DNA of 64,000 nucleotides from Tenodera sinensis (Eukaryota; Arthropoda; Insecta; Mantodea; Mantidae): positions 151,409,751 to 151,473,750 of the forward strand of contig CM060967.1 in NCBI GenBank assembly GCA_030765045.1, given 5' to 3'. Every line of letters begins with the position of its first letter. The stretch's first letter is position 1. Below the pieces are notes generated by a model. It did not search any database and was not told the origin of the DNA. It saw nothing but the letters and a program-made list of their open reading frames with translations. This document shows positions 12,481 to 26,400 of this stretch, piece after piece. A program made the position numbers and the translations under genes.

Positions 12481-12959
12481 GAGGTCCGAGATGCCAGTCC
12501 GCCTAAAGTTACACCTCTTCCGGGCTCTAAAGGGCGCAGAATAGAGGACTCCGGTCCATCTTTACTGTTCCAATACCTTTCCCATTGAGACTACTTTACG
12601 AAGCCTCATCTCTTCCACACGTGGAGGATGAAATTATGCGCTGGGCAGCAAAATTCTACAAGCGCCCCAGTTAGGTCTCTTCGGGACTATGACCCCCAGA
12701 ACACGCCGCTTTAGGTCGTACAGGGTTCCCCGCATGGCTTGCGGGCACGTCCCATAACCAAGGATACAAACCATCAGCAGCTAGAGCTGAGCTTCATTAT
12801 AATTACAACAAAGAGTTGTTCGGCTCTCAAAATGACCCACTATAAAAATTCTAAATTAAAAACTTCAAAACTTTTAAAATACTCTGTTTTAAAACTTTTT
12901 CTTCCATCAGAATGCAGACCTTACTGCATCCTGTGAGTCATTTGTCATGGGGCACAACT

Positions 12960-13640
12960 TCCTTCTATATCAAAATAACCTAAAAACTATAAAACGCCAC
13001 CCTTGTATACCCTTCTTAATATAATTTACTTATCTGCGGTTAAACCCTAGATAGGATACCCCTACAGGCTACCTACCCAGTAGGTACGCAGCAAAATCCA
13101 TCGGGCTGAACCTCAGGCTGCCAGCAGCTCGTCGTCGAATAGGGTGTGTGCACCACCTGTGCTCTTCGGTGCTTGCCTTCGCTAATTAGCACTTTTCTCT
13201 GTGATGGAGAAAGCGATGGATTTCATTTTTCTTCGGTGACGCTGTTTTAAAAGAGAAATTAAATCGTTTTATTTCCAAACGCTATAAACACAAAATTTGA
13301 ATAATAGATTGTAAAATATACTATCAAATATAAGATATACAGATTAAGACGTCACGTGCCTTTGTGCCCTCATGTGCTAGCAGCCACTGACTGGAGGCAA
13401 TGAAAGCAACCTATTAACTACTATAAACCTATGCAGAGCTCTTCGATTAAGCTGAACGACATGGACTCCGCTATCTCTTGGCTCTTATCAGGGAATTAAC
13501 ATAAAAAAAAATCTGGTGCGTCCACCAGGCTATAAAGTCACATAAGAGAAAGGGGAAATGACGCAATGGATAATGGCTTCCATCGTATACCAATTATGGT
13601 TACAGAACAATCAAATTTTTAGCTTCCATACATGTATACA
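12960..13640. other. Gene-upstream region, nothing recognised
   Basis: A moderately GC-rich stretch (13040-13250) with no ORF or repeat partner, then AT-rich sequence. It could belong to the promoter-proximal region of the testin gene, but no core promoter element can be identified by eye. Confidence 0.35.
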
Positions 13641-13689
13641 TGAATGGCAGCAGGCGGTTTTCACTGCAGTCTGTATTCGAATATTACTA

Positions 13690-14215
13690 CGTTTCCATGG
13701 GGAGTTCAAATCGATTTGAATTCTCATTCCGGATTGAATATTGCATGGAAACGCGGTTTCAGATTAAACTCAGTCCTTGGATCCGATCCTCTTAGGAATG
13801 GGATCGCATCGAAAGTGTATTGCATGGAAACACCTACCGGATTCAAATCGATTTGAATCTGCCAAAGATGCTAACTTGTACGTGTACAATCGCTGCACGA
13901 TCGTCATTTATTTTCCTTAGGGAAAGTGGTATAATGAAATGAAAGAACAACAATGCCACTTTAAATTGTTTCTATAATCTCGGAATACATTTCCTCAAAA
14001 ACGTAAACGCAGAAAACATACTTTTTACAGGTTCGCCAACATACACCAGGTGACCAACATAAAATCTTGAATTATTTATTCTTGAGCCTTGCGTATTTAA
14101 GTTGATGTCCCCCAGAACTGAATTCCAGATGTAAACGAGAATCTTATTGGTAACAGGATTGGATCCAAATTGATTTCAGTTCCTCATGGAAACGTGGAGT
14201 GATTTGAATGATTAC
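13690..14215. repeat. CATGGAAAC / ATTCAAATCGATTTGAAT motif cluster
   Basis: The 18-base palindrome ATTCAAATCGATTTGAAT appears near 13703 (first base changed) and near 13837. GTTTCCATGG or its complement CATGGAAAC appears near 13690, 13744, 13823 and 14196. This looks like a small palindromic repeat or old MITE about 200-700 bases upstream of the testin ATG. Confidence 0.45.
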
Positions 14216-14405
14216 TCCATGTTATGGCGGAACAAGAAGTAGCAGCTGCCAAATGCAACTGGTTGTTGCCCTGTGTTGTTGCCGATGAAGTCATCACTTA
14301 TCGGCAGACGGATCAATTATTGTCTCTTGCAGTTCAGTTAGAGAATTAACATTTTAAAACTTGAAAGTATTCTTGAAGTGTTTGGATACGTTTAAAAGTT
14401 TTGCG

Positions 14406-14468
14406 ATGGCTGAAGAAACCGAGAAAACACCGGAATGGATGCTACTGCTAGAAAAAAAGAAAAATAAG
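14406..14468 (+). CDS. TES: Testin exon 1 (start codon)
   Basis: Encodes 21 residues beginning MAEETEKTPEWMLLLEKKK. The donor is AAG|GTAAAT, phase 0. The ATG has a purine-rich context (TTGCGATGGC, G at +4). The only support for this start is the donor, the phase match to exon 2 and the lack of another in-frame ATG upstream in the short open stretch. An upstream non-coding exon cannot be excluded. Confidence 0.75.
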
Positions 14469-17400
14469 GTAAATTTAACGCAAACGTCACAGTTTTACAA
14501 ATCTTAAACTTTAAGAATTGGAAGTCAAAGAAAAATTTGTAAATTTACTTGGCATATCGCTTACTTTGAAAGTATCTAGTTCAATGGTGGGAAAATGAAG
14601 TAGTTGTATCATACATTATGTATTTAGGGAATAAAATTCCATGGTAAACATGGGCGTGCCATCGCTTGCATTCCCTGTTCTCAACTTGAGACAGCGAGTC
14701 ATTGATAAACACGGGAGTTTAACCTCAACTTTTTACGTTATCTCCCTCTTATCTAAGGTACGGGAACTAGGCCCAGACGAGAATTCACTAGAAATTCCGC
14801 TGTGTCTTGTCATGGACGGCATAATTCTAAGACGAAAAGTTTATTTTACCTCACAGACCTACTATCTTTTGAAGCCATTTGATATGTAGGTATGACAAAT
14901 AAAATTTGTACCTTGAACTATTGGTAAATAGCTGCTGAAGTCATTCATTGTGATTGAATATTATAGAAAAAGAAATCGTAAGAGGCATATAAAATGGAAA
15001 AATATAGTTCCAAAAACCATACTCAGCGGGAGAAAATTTAGTGCAGTAATAATGAATAATCCTGGTTCTGTGTTTCTGCCCACACACTTCTACGAAGTTG
15101 CTTTCCCCACTACTCCATACACCACTTGATTCCACCACAGCTTGAAGGTGGACCATCTCTCACACCGTACTTTCTTGGAGCATCAGAGTATCCGGCCTGA
15201 GACCTTCCTAATGATTGTGTACTTTTGGTCTTACTTGGAGCCGAAATGTTACAAATTTCTTCCCTTTAAAATATAAATAAATTAACACATATTCCTTTCA
15301 TGAGCAAATAATCCTTTGTCTCTCCCAATCCCTTAGAAATAAGCAACTGAATGTAACAAGATATAAATAGATCAAAGTATACTCAAAGTAACAATAGTCG
15401 ATTAATGAATATTCATTACATTCTCGCATTGCCGTGAATTTTTTTCTCCACCTTCACTGTCTCCCTACATGGATGCTCCTTCAGTACTTACTATTTCCAG
15501 CAGGGAAGGTAATGGGTCGGTTACATTTGCACCAACAGCTACTCAGACAAGGAGATACTGTGAGCACTCCAAGCCATACCACAGTAAAAACAGAAAAATG
15601 CCTTAGGCCTTAGTTCCATGCATAAAGGGAGTAACTGAGCGCATAGGTAAGCCCATAATGTTGATACTGTTTACAAACCAGCAAAACACTTTGTTAAGAT
15701 CGACCAAAGACGAATGTGACCACCTTTCATCTGCAGGTGTTTACAAAATTTCCTGCAGATGTGGCCAGGTTTACATTGGTATCACTATGCACAGCGTGGC
15801 AAAGAAAACAAAAGAACATGGAAGACACAGCAGACTAGGACAAACAGATAAATCCATGGTAGCAGAACATTCCCTAGTATTTGGACATGATGTACATTAC
15901 AAAAACACCCAAATTTTGTCTTTCTTCGTCAGCTACCTGGACTGATTACAAAGAGAGCCATTAGAAATACATAAACATAACTTCAACTGCAAAGAAGCCC
16001 TTTGCCTTAACAAACCTGGATACCAGTACCACAAAAGAAACAAGAAGGCAAGAACAAAAGTATCCCTTTGAACAACCTACCAATTGATGCTGACCAATCA
16101 ACACAATACTGTCTGTACAGCCCCCCCCCCCCCCCCCCCCCAACCAGTCATATAAAGTGTTTTATCCTCAATGGAAAACTCATTCGACCTCTGACCAGCC
16201 ACTGAATCACCTGCAAAGATGCCAAGTATAGTCCTTGGCAAAATGTCCAGAACCTGCAAGTCCACTAGACCATGGGCTACAAGCCTGGATAGTATGTTTA
16301 ATCATTGATATGCTGGCCATGGAAACCTCGGCTTATATGTACGAGCGATGTGTTGAAAAGACGGTCAATTTTACACATCTTGGCAATATGCTATTATTGA
16401 TGCAGATTTTAGAATTTTAGCAATCGGCTTCATATTAAAAAATATTTTTATTAGTTTTTTTTATTTTTAAGTTAATTTTAATACATTATCATGACAGCAT
16501 TTCACATTCTTTATAATTTCCAGATGATATCTACAGTACTTAGGAAAACTGCAAAACATATTTTAAAAAATACAGTATTTTATACTTGGCCAAATACCAC
16601 ACAGCATTCTAGACAATGTCTGAATTCAGCACTACAGCCCTACTTCAGAAACATATATGTTGTTGTTGTTTTCTAGTGCCTTGCATCTGGCAATGAAGCC
16701 ATTAGCATTCGTGCTTTCCAATACTTTTGAACTGTAGTTTCTTCTGATCTTAATGCTTCACAGGTCTTCAAGTGATCTTCAGAAACATATATGGTATAAG
16801 TAATTTTAAAACAGACACACATCTACTTAAAAACTGATGAAAATAGTTATGATAGTGTTATGGAAGTTAAATAATAAAAAAAAATAAAAGTACAATAAAA
16901 ATGATAAATGGTTTAAAAAGGGTGTAATAAAACAAAATGTATTTTCATTTGATGTTTTATTATCTTTATTATTGTTCTTGTAATCAAAACATAAAATCAG
17001 GCTTTATTGCAAGACAGAAATAATATTTCCTTCATTGCCTATAAATTTTGCTAGATACTAATATGAAAGTTTTTGTACATCTACAACCTATAGCTTAAAC
17101 AGTGAGAATTTTGAAACCGGGAATTGGAAATTAAGAGTACAGGAATACCTTTTAACCTATATTTTTCAGTATATTCTAAGGCATACTTTTGCACCTGAGA
17201 GCCAGTTGGGACACACAAGGAAGCTTATAGTTGAAAGACTCACTGATATCAAGTCTTTTATTCAGACTTCTTTCTTGTAAGCATAAAAGAATTCTTACAA
17301 AGCCATTAGGATTCAGTTACTACCACACCTGCTGATAAACAAATGTATTGAGTTAATCCTTGTTTTTCCAGCCTCATCGTCTAGCTCATGAAATAGGAGC

Positions 17401-20400
17401 TGGAGCACCATGTTTTGTTTGTGAAGATGCCTGTCCTGGCTTGGACTTGCATTTCTGGAGGTGAGAAAACACATTTATGTACCATAGTTTGAGCATGGAC
17501 ATGGCTTAATATTTATGGAACATACTGCTTGCCTCATTGTTTAATTTTTGTACTATATATCTTTTACCTCCTGCTCCCATTCAGTTTTACTGTTGTGAGT
17601 TTAAAAGGCATAACTTCTCTGGAATTATTTTGTTTTCATGTAGGATAGCTGGCATGTGAACACTTAAGGTTTTTGGTCTTAGCCAAAAGAATATGCAGGA
17701 ATTCTTGTGAATTTCAATGTTTATTGTTAAAATAGTATTAACCTATTAGTTTATTTTTTTCCTGCCACAGAATTTAATCATCATTGTATGATGTGTTAAT
17801 TTGTTTATGGGTTCAAAGCTGCTAGTAATTCTGAATTCCATTAGATAACTGTGTAATTTGGGTTTCTTGATGAAATATAGTCAAGTATATATTTACCATT
17901 ATTTCTATTTATGCCAACAACCTTACTGTGTAAGATTTAAAGCTTTCACGGCGCACGTTATTTATTACAGTTTCACGGGCGATCAGCCGTGTGAGGTTTG
18001 AAAATATTGAGCTTTCGGCCATTCTAAACTCCATGGCCTTCATCAGAATGAAAATGACCGTAATTTTCCGCTACCCATATATATACAATGTTAGGTGGGA
18101 GGGGGTTGCGTTGCCCTGGCCAATGAGCGGGTGACGATTTGTGATTGGGCCTGATGTTTCGGACTATGTTTGTCACCGGCCACAGTGTTTTCTTGAGGGT
18201 CAGTACTTGGTCCAGAATCACTATAGTTGCTGTTGTGAATGTGTTTCATGGCTATTGTCCAGGCAGGGCTTAGCTGAAGTCTGCGGTCCCTGTTGTAATT
18301 GTTTGGATGTAGTTTGATTTGAATGGCTTCCTTAATGACTCTGTCCCAGAGAAGTCAGCAGTGGCCGAGCATTGTATAGAGTATGTCCACAAAATAAACT
18401 TTGAAGACATCAAAGTTCTGGAGCATACGGACAAATACTGGGACAGAGTCATTAAGGAAGCCATTCAAATCAAACTACATCCAAACAATTACAACAGGGA
18501 CTGCGGACTTCAGCTAAGCCCTGCCTGGACAGTAGCCATGAAACACATTCACAACAGCAACTATAGTGATTCTGGACCAAGTACTGACCCTCAAGAAAAC
18601 ACTGTGGCCGGTGACAAACATAGTCCGAAACAGCAGGCCCAATCACAAATCGTCACCCGCTCATTGGCCAGGGCAACGCAACCCCCTCCCACCTAACATT
18701 GTATATATATGGGGGGCGGAAAATTAACGGTCATTTTCATTCTGACGAAGGCCATGGAGTTTAGAATAGCCGAAAGCTCAATATTTTCAAACCTCACACG
18801 GCTGATCGCCCGTGAAACTGTAATAAACCTTACTGTGTATGTGAATTTTTCAGTTCCGATTCTACCTCTCAAATATATTTATCAGTCAACAAATGTTAAC
18901 CTTATTCACATAACATGAATAAAACAGGTTTATCTTATCTGATTTGTGCAAATGTACATGAAAATTCGTGGCTAATGAAGAAGACTGACTATGGCACAAA
19001 CTGCAGTGATGTAATTCTCCTAGTCTGGTCATAGCCTAATAAAGTAAAACCACAAAAAAATGTCGGTCTGGGTGGCTCAGTTGGTTAGATGCTGGCCTAC
19101 TGATCCCAAGGTCGCGGGTTCAAACCCGGCCCAGGCCGATGGTTTTTAAGTGTGCTTAAAAACGACAGCTCCATGTCAGTAGATTTACTGGTATGTAAAA
19201 GAACTCCTGCGGGACGAAATTGCTGCACACTGGCGACGCTGATGTGATCCTAGCATTTGACAGCGTCGTTAAACAACAAAATAATAATGTAAAACCACAA
19301 TTGCCTAATACATCCATATTCTAAACAACTAAATAAATTGCTCATTAAATTCATACAAAAGATAGTTTTATTATGATATACAATGTTGGCCATGTATCAG
19401 ACTACCATTACTACATAGCTCTGATCTGCGCTGTAGCCTGTCTTTTTTGTTAGCCTTGATGAAAATTATAGTGAATTGTTTGTAATATTTAACAATGTGG
19501 CATATATATACTGGGTGTCCCAAAAAAACACAGACAACACTTTGTATGTTGTGCGGGATGGCAAACTGATCGATTTTCAAACAGGAACCCCTGTTTGGAA
19601 ATGCATGGTTTGCATGCTGGAGAGCGTCGAAGTTTGAGAACGAACAGTTGTGACAATTTGTTAACATTGGTCTTGGTATCTTAATACGAAAGGTATGTAA
19701 CCCTTTAGCCATCTGTGTACTTGGATGAATGACCAGAGCATAATAACATTACTGCGCATGCGCTAAATTCCTCCCTAGAGTCCTAGGTGCGCATCTTACT
19801 GCATTAGTGTAGTTCCCTATACAGTAGTGTTTTTAACAACACTGCGACATGTACCAGTACACAGCTGCAGAAATGGCCAACATGAGCTCTAGTACTCTTT
19901 GACATAAATGTGCGGAATCACCTCAAAGTTGTATATTCAATCGATCAAATGGTAGAGGTGGACCAGTTCCATGGCCAACAAGGTCGCCAGATCTGGCACC
20001 TCTCGACTATTTGTTGTGGAATGGTATGAAGAGTGTGGTGTGTGGCACACCTGTAATGACAGCGGAGAACCTTACGACAGGAATTGAAGGAGTGACTGAA
20101 AATCTTCAAAGACAAGCACACATATTGGGTAATGTGCATGAGGCTCACCACTGCTGATATAGGCTCTGCAATGATGTAGTAGATCAGTTTGAAGCCCGTT
20201 TGTAATGTAGACAGTTTGATGTTGGTTTATTGTTGAAATATGAATGTAAACCCATCTCACACTTCGAAGCGCTACAGCATTCAAACTATACATTTCTGGA
20301 CAGGGGCTCCTATTTGAGAACTGATCAATTTGCTGTCCTGCACAACATACTAAGCGTCAGTGTTTTTTTGGGACACCCTGTGTATATATATAGTTTAAAA

Positions 20401-23400
20401 CCCAGGTTTTATATTTATTTATTATTCTGTTATCAACATGCTTAGCATTATATACAAGTACGACAGGATGTTTCTTGGCCATATTACAAACTTTCAGAGA
20501 TGTTGCAGAATGATAAATGAATCTGTTTGAGATAAGGAACCCCAGTCTGGAAATGTCTCCTTGCGAGTTAATACACAACATGGTTATCTGTGCTTTGTAA
20601 GTTATGCCATACATAAGAGGGGCTGCAAAAGTTAATTCAAGAAGCAGTGTGATGTGTGGTGGTGTTTCTTGGTGTATGAGGGTTAAAACTGCAGGTTGTT
20701 CTTTACATGTTGCAGCGTTCACTTGGTCAGTGTATGTAAGTGAAAAATGAAGGTTCACTGTTGTGGAATTAACAGATTGGACAAGCAAATAGCAATGGTC
20801 AGGAGGCAGAATGATTTTATCGGGCTAAGTATCCATGAAGGGAACATCCAGCTCACACCATGTTTCCAAGACTGTCACAATTGTGGGAAACAGGGTAGTT
20901 ACATCACAACTCTATGACCAAGGAGAAAATCAAACAATATGGACACCTCACATGGAAAAATTAAAATTATTTTGTTTAATGATGCTGCCAATTGCCAGGA
21001 TCACATCAGCATTGCCAGTGTGCCGAAATTTCATCCCACAGGAGCTTTTATATGCCATTAAATCTACTGGTATGGAGCCATCGTTTTTAAGCACACTTAA
21101 AACCATTGGTCTGGGCTAGATTTGAACCCATGACCTTGGGATCACTAGGCCAGCATCTAACCAACTGAGCCACCCAGACTGACACTAGACCTGGAGGAAG
21201 CTGCGCTAGATCATGTGACTGAGGAACATACAAGTATTTGAGCACTCGCACATGAAAGAGGTGTTGCGGGTTTGCGTTCTCTTTGGTGAGTATTATGGGA
21301 ACAGCAGCTGCATCCCTACCATCCACAGAAAGTTTATCATTTGTGTCCTATGGACTTCCACTGCAGTCTGGTTGAGCCTCACTTTTCAGCAAATATGCTC
21401 TTCACAAAGTCCTGTTTCACAAGGGAGGGATCACTATTGGCCGAGGAACATCCATACACTCAGTTTTGAGTGGTCAACAAAACACAGACTTGCAGTAAAT
21501 ATATGGCTAAACATAATTAATTGCATAATAGGTATATATCTTCCTCCAACTAGCTTGACTGATTTGGTGTACAATACATTTCTGAAAGATGCACCACCTG
21601 AATTTTTAGAGCATATCAGACATGTGGTTCCCAACAATGGTGCACCTTCTCAACTCAAACCTGATGAACCCGACTATCTTATTTAACTTTCCCCTCCCCC
21701 CAAAAGCTGGGTTTAGACATTACGTTCAACAAATGAACAAATTATACATCTAAGTCAAGATATTAAAGACAATTTCAATAAGAGAAAATAGTGTAGCAAT
21801 ATTCATTGATCTATATGAAGCATATGACTATTTGGAGATTTAAATTAATAAAAAAGTGCAAATCTTAAGTATTCAAGGCAACATGCTTCAGTGGGTCAGA
21901 AGTTTTACTATCCAACTTTTCATTGCCACAAATTATTGTTAAGTATCAACAAACATACCATGGCTTACCACAAGGTTCTATTCTTAGTACCACATTATTC
22001 AATATCTATATTAATGATCTACCCAAACACATAAAAATTCCCAAACAAACCATGAGTGTCGGCAGACTTTTTTCCAGGGGGGGCCACATGTTGTAAATTT
22101 GCAATCATATAATATTCAATTATTATTTTATAGTCAAAATTTATAATATTTGTTGCAGATAACCGTATTAATTTGTGCTAAATAAAAATTGTTTTTTACA
22201 TAAAAATTAAAATAATAATTTAATAGTAACTGGCTGCACATTAAGTTCACCAACTTCCAAGGGGGGGCCGTTGCCCCCATTTTGCGACGCCCATGAAACA
22301 AACTCTACTTTTTGCTAATGATATTGTAATATGGACTTCAAGACCAAAAAATCAAAGCCAACAGTTAATCAGCATAATTCAGTAATCACTTACTATTTAG
22401 AAACCTGGACATTCCAAAGTTTCATGAAGATAAATATACAGAAGACAAATTATCAATTATTTTCATTAAGAAAGAAACTGTTACTTATTTCGTTGAAATT
22501 AGAAGGAGAAACACTAACTCAAACACATGAAGCAAAATATTTAGGAATAACTTTTGATACAAAATTAACATGGAAGAAACATGTGGAAAACCTGCAGAAA
22601 AGTGGGGAAAAAACTACCATTATTAAAGCAATTAGTAGGGAAAAAGTGCAGCTACAATATACAAACCTTAAACACCCTCTACCAGATGTACTTAAAACCT
22701 ATTATTCACAATTGCAAAGAAATTGTAGTAACTACAAATGTAGAAAAAATTAACTACAAAATCAAATGCTTCACTTGATATCTGAAGCTATTAAAACAAT
22801 ACCAATCACTGCCTTGCAAATTCTGATGAACAACCCAAACATAAAAACTGAAATTGAGAAAACAGCAGTCATGCAATACAATAAATTTGTAAGGTTACCT
22901 CATAATAATTGAATTCAGCAAAAACCAGAAATTCATTTAAAAACTCAACAAAGCTTCTTAAGCATAGTACATAAAACCAAACAGCATTTACAAATTCCAA
23001 ATTTAAAAGAAAACCTACAAATAAGAAACAATCCTTTAGAACTTTTTGAAATTGAACATAATCCCCATCTAACAGAAGATGTCAAGAAATCGGGAACTTC
23101 TCCATACATCCTAAAGCAAATGTCACTGGACATAATTCCACAATATCCTTCCCCTGAATGCTTAAATATGTTTACAGATGGTTCCAGTCTACCAAATGAT
23201 GGGGGCACTGGTGCTGGAGCACATGCTCCTCTTTTCGTTTTATCAAAAGTTAGATATGTATGCAACAAATTTTGATGGCAAAATCATGACAATTTTCTTA
23301 AGTCTACAAAATCTCTTTTATCATATAAAAAAATTTGAAAAAACTAATTCTGATTCAAAAGCAGTCATTATCGCTATAATATAAGATATAACACCCAAAT

Positions 23401-26400
23401 GCCTTAACATTCTAGAATGTTGTAAAACAATACAACAATTAACCTGATTACAGAAGAGAGTGGTAATTCAATGGATTCCAGTCCATTGTGGAATAATAGG
23501 CAATGAAATGACTGATTTTTTGGCCTAAAAGGGAAGTAAAATTATAACTAAATCAACAACTAGTTTAATTTCATTTTGCTCTATCAAAAGAGTAATACCA
23601 AATGAATGCACAAGCAAAGTCAATGAAGACTACCAAACAAAACATCTGGAAAACAACAGAAAAATGTAGAAGATAACAATATTTCTACATTACTAAGAAA
23701 ATGTGCAGTAGCAACTTTTAGACTACTAACGTAACATGGCTGTTTACAAAAATACCTATACAGATTTGGAATAGCAGAGACTTCTATATGACTTTTCTTG
23801 AACTTAAATGAGGAAATGGATCATAATTAGGGCTCGGAAGTTCATGCCCTAAAACACACTGAAATATGCATGCAAATATGCTCTTAAAAACTTGAAAATA
23901 TGCCAAGAAATACGCACTATTTAACTAAAACAATTAATGTTCCTTTGCAGTAGACAAGACGAGTTAGTATAAATAATAAATAAAGTTACCTTATTCCTTA
24001 GAGGTTGAAACAGAAGTGGTCCTGCTGCTAGTACTAACTGCTAAATTGCAGTTCACAACCAACACTTTGCACAAATTTTCAACTGTAAAACATAGTCTGT
24101 TGTCTTGCAAAACACTTTTGTAACGTGAAAAACTTCTCTCCACGTCACAAGATGTTATCGAGGCATATTTAAATGATGTTAACTGCTTCACAGAAAGAGT
24201 CAAGTATCTTGGTGTGACAGATGGTTTTCTTTCGAGGATGTCTAGAATATCACACATCTGTTTATAACCAGAATTTTTTGAAATTGCATAATTCACTTTC
24301 TCTTTCACTTTTAGTCCTATGCTACCAGGAACCGAACTTAGATCACATATTATTTTTTCAAAGACAGTAAGTAATTCATGCGAGGGAGATCCTACAGCTT
24401 CCAATGCCGTTATGGCTGTTGGCATAAGAAAAATGAGCAGATATGAAACTAAGATCCTCTTTTAGCCCAGTGCCTGACAGAATATGTTGTACAGTTTCTA
24501 TTGATGAAGCATCTTTCGAGTCCAATGAATTAACCTCTTCTACTATTGCTAAGTGCTCAGCATAATATAAAACTGCATCGACCCATGTTCCCCATCGAGT
24601 TAACACTGGTGCAGGAGGAAGTCGGATATTAGGTGCTCTTGATCTAAAAACTTCTCTTTTAGGAGATTTAACAAAAATTCTCTTTGTACTAGACAATTCT
24701 ATCTACCAATGGGAAAGAATCACGCATTGTCTCAGAAATGCGATGAAGAGCGTGTGCCAAACAAGTTACATGAATTAAGTTAGGAAAAATACCTTTCAGA
24801 GTTACTCCTGATTTTACCATATAAGGACCTGCATCAGTAACAAATAAAAGTAACCAGTCCTTTTTGATTCCTCGTGGCCATAGTAATTTCAAAGAGTCCA
24901 CCACAAACTGGGTCACAGTTACATTGTCAGTGGCCAACAATTCGCACACATTAAGAAGATAAGGTGTAATCTTTTGTTCATTATTTAAAGCACCCACGAT
25001 TATATTAGCAATAGAACGGCGCCCAGAATCAGGGGTTTCATTAACAGACAATCACACAAACTGATCCGCTAATTCATTTTATATATTTGACAATACGTTA
25101 TTGTAACAATGTCCGACATAAGTCTTACGCAGTGTACTTTCTTCAGGCACATGTTGTCGAGTGTATTTGGCAAGAAAGTTTTTAAATGTTGGATAACTAA
25201 TTTTGAACAAGGGAATATTAGCAGCTAAAAATGCTTGGTACTAGTCATAGGAAAATTCAGTAACCCTACATCCCAAACACTCTACTAGCTGTTTTTGAAA
25301 AGGTTCTTTGTTTGCGAGTTTTCTGATTAAATTCTCTTCTGTTTTGCTGTGTTTATATGCTGAACTATTTGAAATCTTTTCTCACTCCCTACAGTTTTCT
25401 CTACACTCCACAAAACAGTACCCTATTATCTGTAGATATTAAATCGCCCGAAAACTCTTTCTGTAAATTAATTAATCTAGCACTCGAAGTTAGTTTTATT
25501 TTCGGCATTTGAAGAGCTTTTCAGCATTTTATACGCCTAATTTAATTTGGTGGGAACCAGTTCACAACACTGTTACGTTTGAAGACCACGACGCAACTAC
25601 TGGTGGGCAGGCAAGCGTTGCTATAACCGTGCTGCTCAAAAAGTTGACCTGCACTTTATCTTTGTTAATATAAACTTCTCAGATAACGCAGTGATTATTC
25701 TCTACGCACATACATATAATGAAAGGATGGAAACAGGGGATTTACTCCATGACAACATGACTCAGCATTAGTTCTCACCGCCTTGCGAGTTGCATCATGT
25801 GCAACACTACCAATATGAAAAATATTATGCAGATGGAAAAAGATAATGAAAAACCATAAAAATCATTACGATATGCAATATAGGGGCTATCATATTGAAA
25901 TATTATGCATTTATGAAAATCAAGAAAATATGCAGTTATATGCACCATAAAATCATGTCCAAATATCTGATACTTCCATAATTCGTGCACATAATGTAAA
26001 AGCATACATTTTTAACCCCCATGAAAAAACATGCAAATGCATGAACTTCCTAGCCCTAATCATAATCATCTTCTACATTGTCTGATTTTTACCAAAGATT
26101 ACACCCTCTCAGGGAGTGCAAGAGTGAGTGAGTGAGTGAGTGATTAGGGTTTAAGGGCCTGTCGACAGCTAGGTCATTAGAGCCCCGGGAGTGCAAGAAA
26201 ATGAATGATTTCATTATCAAGCATTTAACAGTAGATACTAACCAACCATATTCTAGCACAAGATAGGAAACAAAATTTTAACATATTTTAAAATTTACTA
26301 CATATTATTATGTTCCCCTTTGTCTGAACTCTTAAACACATCCAATGTAATTTAATTTAAAAGGTGAGTTAATTAATAACACTGAACAACACTTACAAAA

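Larger units (their letters stand above)
9560..12900 (+). mobile_element. Jockey-type non-LTR retrotransposon, decayed
   Basis: A GC-rich island inside AT-rich DNA that contains, in order on the plus strand, Cys-rich gag-like sequence (9720-9800), an endonuclease (10280-10880) and a reverse transcriptase (11640-12480). All are broken by frameshifts and stops. The domain order and the absence of RNase H fit the Jockey group. Codon and base composition differ sharply from the other LINE family here, suggesting different age or origin. The 3' end is uncertain, somewhere between 12760 and 12900. Confidence 0.75.
17933..18825 (+). mobile_element. Penelope-like element B with 388-bp inverted repeat
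   Basis: Flanked by the 14-bp direct duplication aaccttactgtgta (17919-17932 and 18826-18839). It consists of two near-identical inverted arms, 17961-18348 and 18439-18827, around a 90-bp spacer. The left arm alone carries about 28 extra terminal bases. The plus-strand frame 18319-18696 encodes the C-terminal tail of a PLE protein (VAEHCIEY, DKYWDRVIKEAIQIKLH), so the element is a 5'-truncated PLE with one pLTR inverted. Each arm holds a hammerhead-like motif. Confidence 0.85.
21700..26105 (+). mobile_element. RT-RNaseH LINE, copy 1, split by a MITE and a hAT element
   Basis: The plus strand encodes, in broken frames, reverse transcriptase (FIDLYEAYD near 21805, YHGLPQGSILSTTLFNI near 21955, LLFANDIVIWTS near 22303), a YLGITFDTKLTWKKHVE stretch (22535) and RNase H (MFTDGSSLPNDGG near 23170, then VIQWIPVHCG near 23465). 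It closely resembles the LINE at 57540-60926. Two insertions lie inside it, at 22056-22291 and 23828-26058. Rejoining the ends across the hAT element restores the LNEEMDHNHLLHC C-terminal segment. Confidence 0.85.

Noticed and set aside
19062..19138. tRNA gene
   Set aside because: The tRNA-like head is followed by a SINE body and tail and flanked by a 12-bp target duplication.
20357..20788. 143-codon minus-strand ORF
   Set aside because: It crosses the right terminal repeat of the IS630-type element and the adjacent fragment, with no motif; a chance frame.
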